From assembly GCA_029891385.1 (NCBI GenBank), contig CM057228.1, positions 28,648,214-28,712,213 on the forward strand: DNA of 64,000 nucleotides, given 5' to 3'. Origin of the DNA: Erythroxylum novogranatense. Lineage: Eukaryota; Streptophyta; Magnoliopsida; Malpighiales; Erythroxylaceae. The position numbers and the translations under genes are program-made. Below are positions 44,480 through 55,311 of this stretch, one piece after another. Below the pieces are notes generated by a model. It made no database searches and was not told the origin of the DNA. It was given only the letters and a program-made list of their open reading frames with translations. Within the stretch, counting starts at the first letter, position 1; the number at the start of each line of letters is the position of its first letter.

Positions 44480-45815
44480 CTCCCATATCTATGAGAATTA
44501 GTTTCCTTCCTGATAAAGTAAGTAGAAGTAGTAGAGGCAGCTTTAACAAGAGGACATTAGGATGTTCAGAGTTCTTGATAGCCTAGTTAAGAGATTGTTC
44601 CCAAGTATAAGAATAGCTGTGGTTAGGTAGTAAGTGCAAAATCCTACTTCAGGATGCTTTAGAGAAGTTGCAGAGAAAAAGAGAAGATCTCTATTCTCTA
44701 TTGCCATTTTTCATAAAAACACAAGTTGTATCCGTAGTGCCATGCCGTTGACTTTTAGGCCTAACTATGTTTTTAATCGCAAGCCAAGAAATAAAAGAAG
44801 CTTTCGGATGGATGGAATATGCCTTAAAAGAGTAAACCAAAGTACCTAACTTAAACTCCTTGCAAGAAGCTGAGAACATGATTTGTTTGAGAATTCACTG
44901 CTCTGATTAATAGACCAACGTATAGAATCATCAATCAATACATTAACCTAAGGAGGAAAGAATTGAACCAAAGAATGGAAGCCTCGAAAACTCCCTCTTC
45001 ATTAATCGTTGCATAGCAAAGATGAGACCTTAAGATTAAGAAGAATTATGTTTCTCAAGTGATGGACTTGAGGATTGAGAATAAGTAGACTCGACTAAAA
45101 TCAGTTATCATATCAAAGCCAAGTACCGGTACCCAACCTTATGTTCAATACAAGGATAAACATTAATTCAATGCTAATTTCATTATAAAAATTAAAGATT
45201 CTTTCATTACAAATCTTTCAAGTACAATAATTCAATGTCAATTTAATTATTATTAGAAAACAAGACATATAATATAAAGGACATTGTTAATTAACAAACT
45301 TAATATTTAGATCAAAGAATACAAGATTCTGGCTAAAACAAAAAAGTCGTTTATAACTAAAATTATACTACGTTTTACTCCTTTATTTTATTTTGTTTTA
45401 AATTATTTACATGGTATATTTAGATTTAAAATATTTCATTTTTATTAATTATTTAAGTTATTTAATTTTATATTTTTATAAAAAATTAAAATGTGTTAAA
45501 TATTTTCTTGATGAAATAAAAAAAAGGGCCGTAGAAGAAAATCTGAGCCAAAGCCCATGTTCAGGTCCAAAAACAAAGTAAAACATATCAAAAGAAACCA
45601 AAATGGCAAAAACCAAATAGGAAAACGCAGCACAGTAGCAACTGGAGCAAAGGAGCAACAACCGAAAATGCCAGCACCAAAGGAGTAAAACGCACAGACA
45701 GCAGAAGGGGGACTAAAGCGCAGCGTAGAAGTGGAGTGAAATAGGGTACTAATACGCCAGGAAAGTTTCAGAATCTTACTGCTCAAAAGAGATGGAGTGA
45801 AATGGCAGTAATACA
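44480..45815. other. Intergenic; no gene recognised
   Basis: The short open frame at 44634-44849 has no recognisable domain. Positions 45520-45810 are purine-rich with AGTAAAACGC and CAGCACAG motifs that recur at 58300-58720, suggesting a low-copy dispersed repeat. Confidence 0.4.
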
Positions 45816-45817
45816 TT

Positions 45818-46130
45818 CTTCCGATCAATCCCAAATTTATTTGGCAATGCTTCTAAACTGGAATTAATTGAAATTAGTGACAATAACTTTGTTGTTTCAT
45901 TGGAAGTGTTTTATCCATGAAGGACAGTCTTTTAACTGGTTCCATTCCCTCTGAACTTGGAATGTTATCAAACTTGCAAGAAATATATTTGGACATAAAC
46001 AGGTTTTTCATGTCAGGATCCATTTTTCATAAGCAACCTCAATCATTTTGTACCTTCCTAACGGTATCAAATTTCTCTCTTCAGTCCTCTCTCAATTCCA
46101 TGCACAGAAATGGCTGTTTCATCTTATTTT
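45818..46130 (+). pseudogene. LRR receptor fragment 1
   Basis: Two pieces of the ectodomain of the neighbouring receptor kinase. 45825-45910 matches 48075-48150 (PNLFGNASKLELIEI-like) and 45915-46030 matches 48430-48545 (LTGSIPSELGML). The ~280 bp between them in the gene is missing. There is no start, transmembrane or kinase sequence. Confidence 0.82.
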
Positions 46131-46395
46131 AGCAACAGCTAAGGTTGTTACTAGTGCGGACTGCGGAGACAACTCTAATTGAAGATCGTAAATTGAATAT
46201 TTGGCATGTTCGACAGCAACTTGCCTTTCTGTTTTAGACTTTGTACACACTTTTTTTATTTTTAGTAAATGCTTTCTGCACACTGTTTTAGACTTTTAGT
46301 AAATGCTTTCTGCACCACACAGCAACCATATCAAGATTAGGAGGATTGATATTTATTAGTTCCAGCTTGCATGACTTTTAGTACAACCTTTTAAG

Positions 46396-46600
46396 TTTTA
46401 ACTGGTTCCATTCCTTCTGAACTTGGAATGTTACCCAACTTGCAATCATTAAATTTAGAAAAGAACAGGTCGTCCGGTCAGGTTCCATCTTTCATAAGCA
46501 ATCTCAGTCATTTGTTCAGCCTATACTTGGATGGAAATCATTTGGAAAAAGACTTTCCTTCAAGTATTGGAAATTTTCAATTTTCAACTTTATGTTTTAG
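46396..46600 (+). pseudogene. LRR receptor fragment 2
   Basis: Matches 48440-48620 of the receptor gene (LTGSIPSELGMLPNLQ, SNLSHLFSLYLDGNHLE, FPSSIGNFQ) with a stop soon after. A ~68-bp direct repeat (ACTTTTAGTA(A/C)ATGCT...GGATTGATATTTAT) occurs at about 46289-46357 and 46599-46665, on either side of it, so this part of the locus was tandemly duplicated with a period near 310 bp. Confidence 0.82.
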
Positions 46601-47172
46601 ACTTTTAGTACATGCTCTCTGCACCACACAGCAACCATATCAAGATTAGGAGGATTGATATTTATACGGTTGGTAACGGACCTGTACGATAAAGAAAATA
46701 ATAGACTTTTCATAAATTATTTTTGGTAATGGAAGTCAAGCCCACTACGACAAGTAGAGTGTACTTTCACATCCACATGTGCATCTTGTCCTTTTGGCAT
46801 ATAATTTATCTTGAAAAGATTTATTTTTCATATATTTCTTCATAGTTAGATATGTATAAATTAATTTAAGTTAAAAAATTTAAAAACTAGATTTTTAAAT
46901 ACTAAATAATTCACTAAAGAATATACATGTAACGAATTTTCTCCGTATGAACATTCACATCACATACAAGCAATTGAGAATTAAAAAACTCTAGAGGATA
47001 CGTGTTAAATATATTAATAATAAAAGATAAGAAAACTTTATAATATCTCATTAGAGTCAGTCAACTGTCGACAAAGACTTTTAAGAGTCGAGTTCCACCT
47101 TGTACGTTCTTTGGCAGCAAACATAATGAAAGAAGGCATTCATAACTTCAATATTCGCAAGTTGAAAAAAGA

Positions 47173-50100
47173 ATGAAAGAAAGAGCTCAATCATCACAGT
47201 TTTTAAGCCAAATGAATCTTTATACGAGCACCATCTTCTCTTCATTTGCTTGTCTGCAACTGATCCTTTTACTATCTTCCAACTTCCGTTGGTGTCAGGC
47301 CAATTCTTTAGGGAATGAAACTGACAGGATTGCTTTGCTCCAATTCAAGAGGGGGATAATCAGCGACCCTTTCGGAATCTTTAACTCCTGGAATGATTCC
47401 ACTTCCTTCTGCAACTGGCATGGCATCACATGCGGTCGTCGACATCAACGAGTTACGTCCTTGAACATAACTGGAAAGAATTTGGTTGGAGCTATATCGC
47501 CATATATCGGAAATCTAAGTTTTCTTAGGACTCTGGTGCTGCGCAACAATAGTTTTACGGGTGAGATTCCGCAGGAATTCAGCAACTTGCTTCGGTTGAG
47601 ATACTTAGGTCTCACAAGAAACATTTTAGGAGGAGATATTCCAACTAACTTGTCTCATTGTAGCAAGCTCGAGCTTATAAGTTTTTCATACAACAAGCTT
47701 GTTGGAAAAATCCCTGAAAACATTGGTTCTCTTGTGGAGCTAAAGTATGTGGGCATTGATCGAAACAACTTAATAGGAAAGTTACCATCTTCACTTGGCA
47801 ACCTCACATTGCTCAATATGCTTTATGCTGGATCCAACAATTTGGTGGGGAAGATTCCTGTTGAAATAGGCAAATTGTCGAGCTTAAAAGAGTTTCAAAT
47901 TTCAGGCAATAGTATTTCTGGTACAATTCCTGAGACCCTTTTTAATATTTCCTCGTTGAGTCTCATTGCAATTACTGATAATCAAATTCGTGGGACTATA
48001 CCATATGACGTTGGCCTCAATTTTCCTTATCTCATATTCTTTGCCTTTGGTGGAAATAGATTCTATGGATCGATCCCAGATTCATTTGGCAATGCTTCCA
48101 AACTGGAATTAATTGAAATTCCGGACAATAACTTTGTTGGACAAGTTCCAGTCACATTGGCAAATCTAAAAAATCTTCAAGAATTAAACTTCGAACACAA
48201 TAGCCTAGGAAGTAGGTCAGCAAATGACTTAGCTTTTTTAACTTCCTTGAAGAATTGTACCAATTTGGAGATCCTGGGCCTCAGTGCAAATAACTTCGGA
48301 GGTGTTTTGCCTACATCACTTACTAATTTGTCTTCTCGGCTTAGTCTGTTATACCTTGGAGGCAATTATTTCACGGGAAGTATTCCTGCAGGACTAAACA
48401 AACTAGTCAACCTAAGTGGTTTAGTTATGCAAGACAACCATTTAACTGGTTCCATTCCCTCTGAACTTGGAATGTTACCCAACTTGCAAGAATTATATTT
48501 GGGCCAAAACAGGTTGTCCAGTCAATTTCCATCCTCCATAGGCAACCTTAGTCAATTGTTTAACCTACACCTAGATGGAAATAATTTTGAAGGAAACTTT
48601 CCTTCAGCTATTGGAAATTGCCAATCTTTGGTTGAACTCTATGCTTCCGAAAATAAGTTCAGTGGAACCATGCCTAAGGAGATACTAAGCCTGCCTTCCT
48701 TAAGTAAATCACTCAATTTGTCATGGAACTCCTTAACAGGACATCTACCAACAGAAGTGGGAAATATGAAGCAATTGAATGCATTAGATATCTCTGCAAA
48801 CAATCTGTCTGGTGAAATTCCAACAACCATTGGACAATGTCTTAGCATGGAAAAACTTTACATGAATGCAAATTTCTTCCGAGGTTCGATTCCTTTATCT
48901 TTGGCTTCCCTAAAAGGCTTTCAAGAATTAGATTTGTCACGAAACAACCTTATTGGTGAAATTCCCCGAGATCTACAAAGCTTACAATTTTTAAGTTATT
49001 TAAACCTTTCTTTCAATGACCTTGATGGAGAGGTTCCAACTGGAGGGGTCTTTACAAATGCAAGTGCAGTATCATTGATTGGAAACAAAAAACTTTGTGG
49101 TGGTATTCCTGAACTTTTTCTGCCAAAATGTCACACCAAAACAACAAGAAAATCCGTTGCTTTCAAGCTATCAATCATCATTCCTTGTCTACTTGTAAGT
49201 GCCTTCTTGATATTGATCATCTTAGCTTGTTTATGGAGGAGAAAATCTAAAAAGAAGTCACCTTTTAGAACTACTTCAGTTGGAAAATTGCTAAATGTTT
49301 CCTATAAAGATCTTCATCAAGCAACTAGTGGATTCTCTGAAAGCAATTTAATTGGATTGGGTAGTTTTAGCTTTGTGTATATGGGGTTTCTAGATCAACT
49401 GCAAAGATACGTAGCTATTAAAGTCCTCAACCTTCAAAACATGGGAGCTTCAAAGAGCTTTCTTGCTGAATGCAAAACCTTAGGGAACATTCGACATCGG
49501 AATCTTGTGAAGATCCTAACATATTGCTCTAGCTTGGATTACAAGGGCAATGAATTTGTGGCTCTAGTCTACCAGTTCATGGAAAATGGGAGCTTGGAAA
49601 ATTGGTTGTATCCAGATCCTGATAAAAGAAGCACAATGAAAAATTTTGACCTTCTTCAAAGGCTAAACATTGCAATTGATGTATCATCTGCCCTACATTA
49701 TCTCCATGACGAATGTGAAAGTTCAATAATTCATTGTGATTTGAAGCCTGACAACGTTCTTCTGGACAAGGACATGATTGCTCACGTAAGCGATTTTGGT
49801 GTGGCAAAGATCATCTCAACCATCGACGACTTTTCACAAAGCCTAACTAGCACTACAAGGATAAAGGGGACGATTGGCTATACTGCTCCAGGTACCAAAT
49901 TCTTTCCCTTTAATGTTGTTTTAGACTTTATCAAGTTCAATTATCACTTTTGTTCATCACATTAGCTAGACAACAAACAAAAAGATCAGCTAATTTGTTG
50001 CAAATGACCTTTTCATTATTTCATTGATTGTAGAATATGGAATGGGCAGTGAGGCATCAAAAAAGGGAGATATATACAGCTATGGCATCCTAGTCTTAGA

Positions 50101-50440
50101 AATGTTCTCAGGAAGAAGACCAGTTGACGAAATGTTTAAAGACGGATTGAATCTTAGAGACTTTATTCGCATGGCCGTGCCACAAAGACTAGAGCATATA
50201 GTAGACCCAGTTCTTCTTGAAACAGAAGGTACAAGAGAAGCAACCTCTAGAAAAAATGATAGCAATGCAGTTGAGATCAATATAAACTTGAGTTCCATGA
50301 AACCAAAGGTGCAGAATTGCTTACTAGCAGTATTTGAAATTGGAGTTACATGTTCATTCGAGTCGCCCAATGATCGAATGAATGCAGGAGATGTCAACAG
50401 GAAACTACATTTGATCAGAGATACTTTTATGCGCAATTAG
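47173..50440 (+). CDS. LRR receptor-like serine/threonine kinase, subfamily XII (EFR/Xa21-like), two exons
   Basis: A plasma-membrane receptor kinase of the class that includes EFR, FLS2 and Xa21, which sense microbial peptides; the ligand here is unknown. Exons 47173-49891 and 50034-50440 are joined across a 142-nt GT-AG intron (CCAG/GTACC...TTGTAG/AATATGG) to give GYTAPEYGMGSEAS and 1041 residues. Signal peptide: hydrophobic SSFACLQLILLLSS; Met14 (47212) may be the true start. LRRNT with CNWHGITCG, then about 20 LRRs (residues ~90-640). One TM segment ~661-685, followed by a basic stop-transfer. Kinase from ~720: VAIKVL lysine ~750, HCDLKPDN ~854 (Cys before Asp: non-RD), DFG ~874, APEYG at the splice junction. 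The glycine loop reads GLGSFSFVY, with Ser for the third Gly, which may lower activity. A poly(A) signal lies 63 nt after the stop. Confidence 0.93.
49892..50033 (+). other. Intron of the receptor kinase gene
   Basis: 142 nt, starting GTACC and ending TTGTAG. Without splicing, translation stops at 49965, in the activation segment. The position, inside the codon after AP in the APEYG motif, is the conserved intron site of this receptor subfamily. Confidence 0.9.
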
Positions 50441-50502
50441 GTCTCTAGAAGTTGATTAAGTACCAAATATCATGTTACTGCTTTCTTCTTCAACTATGTA
50501 GA

Positions 50503-50508
50503 AATAAA
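50503..50508 (+). terminator. Putative poly(A) signal AATAAA of the receptor kinase gene
   Basis: AATAAA lies 63 nt after the stop codon at 50438-50440; no other canonical signal lies closer. Confidence 0.5.
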
Positions 50509-50690
50509 ACTTATTAGCAGTTAAGTCTTAATATTTTTAAATGTCCACAAAAGTATGAATTAACATGTATGTGACATTTCAGAAAATTATAATAAAATAA
50601 AGTTTTTAGCAATAGTCTTCCAATTGCCAACAACTTTGATAGAAGCATTACTCTTTATATAGTATCATAACTTGCAAGAGTTACAAAGTT
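50508..50690 (+). repeat. Receptor-kinase 3'-flank repeat, copy 2 (in place)
   Basis: Downstream flank of the intact gene, shared with 43005-43255 and in part with 56844-56960. Confidence 0.75.
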
Positions 50691-50783
50691 AACATAAATG
50701 TTGCAAAGTTCATGTTTTGTATTAAGAATAATATTGTTGACATGTAATAATAAGGAAAAACGAATTAAAGAAAAAAAGAATTC

Positions 50784-50817
50784 TTACTTTGCTTGGATTA
50801 AAATAAATCAAATAGAA
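50784..50817. repeat. ~34-bp direct repeat flanking the DUF212 fragment, left copy
   Basis: TTACTTTGCTTGGATTAAAA...AATCAAATAGAA recurs at 52237-52270 with two or three differences, at the boundary between the DUF212 and ATG8 fragments. Confidence 0.7.
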
Positions 50818-50929
50818 TAATCACAAATACATAAGAAAAAATCACACATACCGATGTGTTTGCTACAAAATGTGCATATGAATAAGAACCCGCAAAAGAA
50901 TCACGTTCACAATGAATAAGGCAATAAGG

Positions 50930-52112
50930 AACCGACACAGTGGAGTATGACCAAGTGAGTCTCTTAGAGGTCTAATATTTGAGACAGGGTGTTCAGGAGG
51001 CAGCTCACAAACTATTTGGTTTAATAAGCGCAATAAGCAATGCGTACAAATTAGTAAAATTACAAGTCACAACAAACTCGGATCGTAACCATATACATGA
51101 AAACAAAAAATGGCACAATGATAAACGCAACATGATGTTTGATATGCACTATGCTTAGAAGGATTAACAGATTAAAAACAACAACACACCAGCAGGAATC
51201 TAATGAATTGTGGGGTCTGAGACTCGAAGAATTAATGAAGATCAAGAATTTTGGAGAGGCATTCAAAAGATAAGGTACATGTATACAAATTCTCATTTGT
51301 TTATACAGAAAACATGAAGAAGTCACCATTATCAATTCTGTAATGTATCAAAAATAAAGTTTTATGGTAAATAGGAAGAAAAAGTTTCAAACATTAAGAT
51401 ATCAGAGAGAAGATAACCAGTTCCGAAAACTATTGATAAGTAATCTACTCTTAGATAGTCATGGTTCATTTGTTCATCACAATGTAATTGCAGTAGGTCA
51501 TTGACAAGTTTGCTGACTTAAACTAGAAGTTATACATGACAAACTATTTACTATTTAACTAGGAACATGATCTTACTTGACTTGCGACTGCATGAAGCCT
51601 AACACCAGAAGCATCATACATGACCTGCAAATGGTCCCAAATCAATGCGAGGAAAAGATAATTAAACAGGAAGAAACACCTTGACTATGTTGTTTCCCTT
51701 TTATTTTCAACATAGCATGGAAGTGGGGAAGACGATCACTCCAGTTCATAATTTCCCCAAAAAAAACTACAGTCTTTCGATCATAAATTCTGATCAGGTA
51801 AAAGAAAATAATAGAGAGAGAGAGAGAGAGGAACAACATAATTCATCAACAAACCGTACATGCTGTTAACGAGGAAACAAGCCAATAGAAAAAACCCAAA
51901 CTTCAATTGAACAAAGGATATCAGCACCGAAGGCAAGAGATACATACAACACATGCCAAAACCAGAGCAACAGCAAAAGTTGGCGCTCCCGCTCCTGCTC
52001 CTTCCTGAAGACCAATGGCAACAGCAAGAGCTGACACAGTTGCTGAATGTGACAAGGGCATCCCACCCGATCCAAGCATCATTCTAGAATCCCATCAATT
52101 TTCCTTGAACCT
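50930..52112 (-). pseudogene. DUF212 (acid phosphatase/vanadium haloperoxidase-related) gene fragment
   Basis: Three exon-like blocks on the minus strand. 52110-51948 encodes MLGSGGMPLSHSATVSALAV and AIGLQEGAGA, ending at a GTATGT donor. About 51624-51578 encodes VMYDASGVRLHA between TTGCAG and GTAAG. 51018-50932 encodes LNQIVCELPPEHPVSN and RPLRDSLGHTPL. The family is a small plant/bacterial membrane protein of unclear biochemistry. A stop (TGA) replaces the Arg expected before WDS, the usual PSSHS is PLSHS, and the last part of exon 3 is garbled, so it is a dead copy. Introns are kept, so it is a DNA-level copy, not a retrocopy. The N-terminal exon and C-terminus are absent. Confidence 0.8.
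51040..51570. other. Intron-like sequence between DUF212 exon blocks
   Basis: No coding homology was seen; the open frame at 51060-51335 has no recognisable domain. By position it is the intron between the second and third recognised blocks. Confidence 0.4.
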
Positions 52113-52271
52113 GCACTGCAAACATGTTAAATTGGAAAAGAAAAAAGAGGAGCAACCAACAATCAAAAAGTCAATTGAAGAGAGATTTGTCAAAGAAAGA
52201 AGGTTCCTGTTTAAAATTAGTTATTAACAACCATTTTTACTTTGCTTGGATCAAGATAAATCAAATAGAAG

Positions 52272-52494
52272 ATTTCCTTTTCTGCACTGAGTTTAATTCT
52301 CTTCCCGATTATATAAACAAATTGTCCAACTGTAAGGTCAGCTGGGACAAGGTACCTGTACAGGTTTCAACCAAATCAATAAATAGAAATCACTCTCAAG
52401 CATTTAAGTTCCAACATCAACCAGCATGGAATGGACTCTTACTTTTTCTTGTCAATGTTGGAATATCACTTCTCTCAGCCTTCTCCACAATTAC
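52272..52494 (-). pseudogene. ATG8: ATG8 (autophagy ubiquitin-like protein) gene fragment
   Basis: ATG8 is the ubiquitin-like protein lipidated onto autophagosomes. Two exons are visible on the minus strand. Exon 52494-52443 follows an AG acceptor and encodes VIVEKAERSDIP. A one-base deletion after this point breaks the frame of the expected DIDKKK. An 87-nt GT-AG intron (52442-52356) follows, and exon 52355 to about 52272 encodes [16 protein letters not shown] and [12 protein letters not shown]. The splice joins restore the lysine codon before YLVPAD. The N-terminal exon and the C-terminal part with the processed glycine are missing. The frameshift and truncation make it a pseudogene. Confidence 0.87.
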
Positions 52495-52499
52495 CTAAG

Positions 52500-53195
52500 T
52501 TGGAAAAGAGTTGATAAGCATTTATCCATACCCTATCCATGTATAAAAGCCAAGAACTACAAAAATATACAATTATAAGACTATCATATTTAAAAAACTA
52601 TAAAGAATTCTTATCATCCCTCATAAGAAAAGCAAATGAAAACAACTTTCTTTAATACTGGACATTGATAAACAATAAGTGCTAAAGAATACAGAGCTCT
52701 TACCATAAAATTACACACATCACATCAGCAATTCACGAGATAAAATTAATGATATTAGGTCCTTAGGTTAAATCTCAAGTAATTGAATAACCCAAAACAT
52801 TACACATGAAATCAGCTAGCGGCTAAGTACGGGTGTTCCTACCCAATCAAATGCTTATAGAACATTAACGATCTAAACTCTCATCGTCTGTTACGATGGG
52901 AAACTCTCCTATAAACTCATCCATAGCCAACATCATTTAACCAGCACATTAAGACTTGAAATCTCTCATAGACACAATGCAAAATCACAATCATTAAATC
53001 TATCCTAGTCCTTGAAGCTCAACCTCTATGCTCTCGTAGGCCAAGAAACAAACACTTGGAAATCAAGAAATTACCCATTCATGAATATACACATATATCC
53101 AAACTGACCTATTACAAAGACCACGAAGTGCCCAGGATAGAACATATTAGAAGCGAAATAATGGAAATCTTAAGCTTTAAATCCGAACCTTCGAC
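52500..53195. other. Intergenic between the ATG8 and beta-amylase fragments
   Basis: No coding or repeat signal that I can support. If the flanking gene pieces were captured by one mobile element, this is its filler or intron-derived DNA. Confidence 0.4.
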
Positions 53196-53199
53196 GACG

Positions 53200-53476
53200 T
53201 TTTAGAGAGCCGTGGAGAAAGGTAAGGGAGTTCCGGTATACGTAATGATGTCGTTGGACAGCGTCACGGCTGGGAACACTGTGAATAGGAGGAAAGCTGT
53301 GAACGCGAGTTTGCAGGCGCTGAAAAGCGAGGGAGTAGAGGGGATAATGATGGACGCGTGGTGGGGATTGGTGGAGAGAGATGAGGCTGGTGTTTATATT
53401 TGGGGAGGCTATAACGAGCTTCTGTAAATGGCTAAACGACACGGCCTTAAGGTTCAGGCTGTCATGTCGTTTCACC
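53200..53476 (+). pseudogene. Beta-amylase exon fragment (plastid BAM1/BAM3-like)
   Basis: Encodes KGVPVYVMMSLDSVTAGNTV, NASLQALKSEGVEGIMMD, WWGLVERDEAGVYIWGGYNE and, after a stop, MAKRHGLKVQAVMSFHQ. This is the N-terminal part of the catalytic barrel of beta-amylase, which releases maltose from starch. A TAA (53425) replaces the Glu codon expected before MAKRHG. The homology stops exactly at SFHQ, where the ~390-bp tandem repeat begins. No transit peptide, no other exons and no catalytic glutamates are present. The strand is opposite to the DUF212 and ATG8 pieces. Confidence 0.87.
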
Positions 53477-54925
53477 AGTATAATAATTCACATTATAAAG
53501 ATATCTTTTCTTAAAATAATTTAATAAAATATCTACTTTATAATAACTGACATTAACATCTGATATTAGTTATTTATAGTATATAAATCAAATTAATATA
53601 AATTAATATAAATTATAAGTTATGATACTAAATTTAAAAAATCGATCAGTATGATTTTAAAATTAAATAATGGCAAAATTACTATAATTTTGGATTTCGA
53701 TCCTGTTAGATACTATTTTTTATAATTCATCTTATACCTTATAATTATGTAGAATTTAGTCCAATTGTTTTTGGCCGGATTTATAAATTACTTGAGCTAG
53801 ACTGTTTAAAATTAAGGGGGCGGTTGAATTGTAAGGGAATGGTAATAGAAATGAGAATGAATATAGTATAATAATTCACATTGCAAAGGTATCTTTTCTT
53901 AAAATAATTTAATAAAATATCTACTTTATAATAACGGACATATAAGATCTGTTGTTAATCATTTATAGTATATAAATCAAATTTACCTAAATTGATATGA
54001 ATTATAAGTTATGGTACCAAATTTGAAAAAATCGATCGGTATGATTTTAAAATTGAACAATGGTAAAATTATTATAATTTTGGATTTCGGTCCTTTTAGA
54101 TATTGTTTTTATAATTCATCTTACGACTTATAATTATGTGAAATTTAGTTCAATTTTTTGTAGGATTTATAAATTACTTGAGCTGGACTGTTTAAAATTA
54201 AGGAGGCGGTTGGATTATAAGGAGAATGGTAATAGGAATCGGAATGAATATAATATAATAATTCACATTACAAAGGTATCTTTTCTTAAAATAATTTAAT
54301 AAAATATCTACTTTATAATAATGAGACATGTAAGATATGTTGTTAGTCATTTATGGTATATAAATCAAATTGACCTAAATTGATATAAATTATAAGTTAT
54401 GGTACCAAATTTGAAAAAATCGATCAAGATGATCTTAAAATTGAACAATGGTAAAATTACTATAATTTTGGATTTTGGTCCTTTTAAATATTGTTTTCAT
54501 AATTCATCTTATACCTTATAATTATGTAGAATTTAGTCCAATTTTTTTGGCGGATTTATAAATTACTTGAAATTTGGATTGTTTAAAACTAAGGGAGCGG
54601 TTGTATTATAAGTGGAATGGTAATAAGAATGAGAATGAATATAGTATAATAATTCACATTACAAAGGTATTTTTCTTAAAATAACTTAATAAAATATCTA
54701 CTTTATAATAACAGACATGTAAGATTTATTGTTAGTCATTTATAGTATATAAATCAAATTTACCTAAATTGATATAAATTATAAGTTATGGTACCAAATT
54801 TGAAAAATCGATTAGTATAATTTTAAAATTGAACAATGGTAAAATTACTATAATTTTGGATTTCGGTCCTTTAAGATATTGTTTTCATAATTCATCTTAT
54901 ACCTTATAATTATGTGGAATTTAGT
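53477..54925. repeat. ~390-bp tandem repeat, four units
   Basis: Units start at about 53477, 53865, 54251 and 54643 with AGTATAATAATTCACATT (variants). Each contains ATCTTTTCTTAAAATAA, TAGTATATAAATCAAATT, TATGGTACCAAATTTGAAAA and GCGGTTGTATTATAAG-like blocks. Adjacent units are highly similar, so expansion was local. A partial fifth unit lies at 55312-55430. Confidence 0.88.
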
Positions 54926-55311
54926 TTAATTAATTTATTAATTTAATTTATTATATTTTAATTAAATAATTAATTACAATATTTTAGTTAATGAATAACT
55001 ATATTTTAATTATTTATGCTTTAATAAATAATAATGTTTTAATTAATTAATTAATTACAGTATTTTAATTAATGAATTAGTTATATTTTAACTAATTATA
55101 GTAATTAATTAATTATATTTTAATTGATTAATTAATTAATTACTATATTTTATTTAATGAATGAATTATATTTTAATTAATTATTTAATTACTATATTTT
55201 AATTAAAGAATGAATTATATTTTAATTAATTATATTGTAATTAATTATAATGTACTTAATTACTTAATAATAATATTTTAATTAATTATATTGTAATTAA
55301 TTATATTTTAA
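54926..55311. repeat. TTTTAATTAATTA-rich low-complexity block
   Basis: Degenerate repeats of TATTTTAATTAATTAATTA of about 40-50 bp sit between the fourth unit and the partial fifth unit of the ~390-bp repeat. Confidence 0.75.

Noticed and set aside
44634..44879. ORFs of 71 and 62 codons
   Set aside because: No recognisable domain and no flanking gene signals; intergenic.
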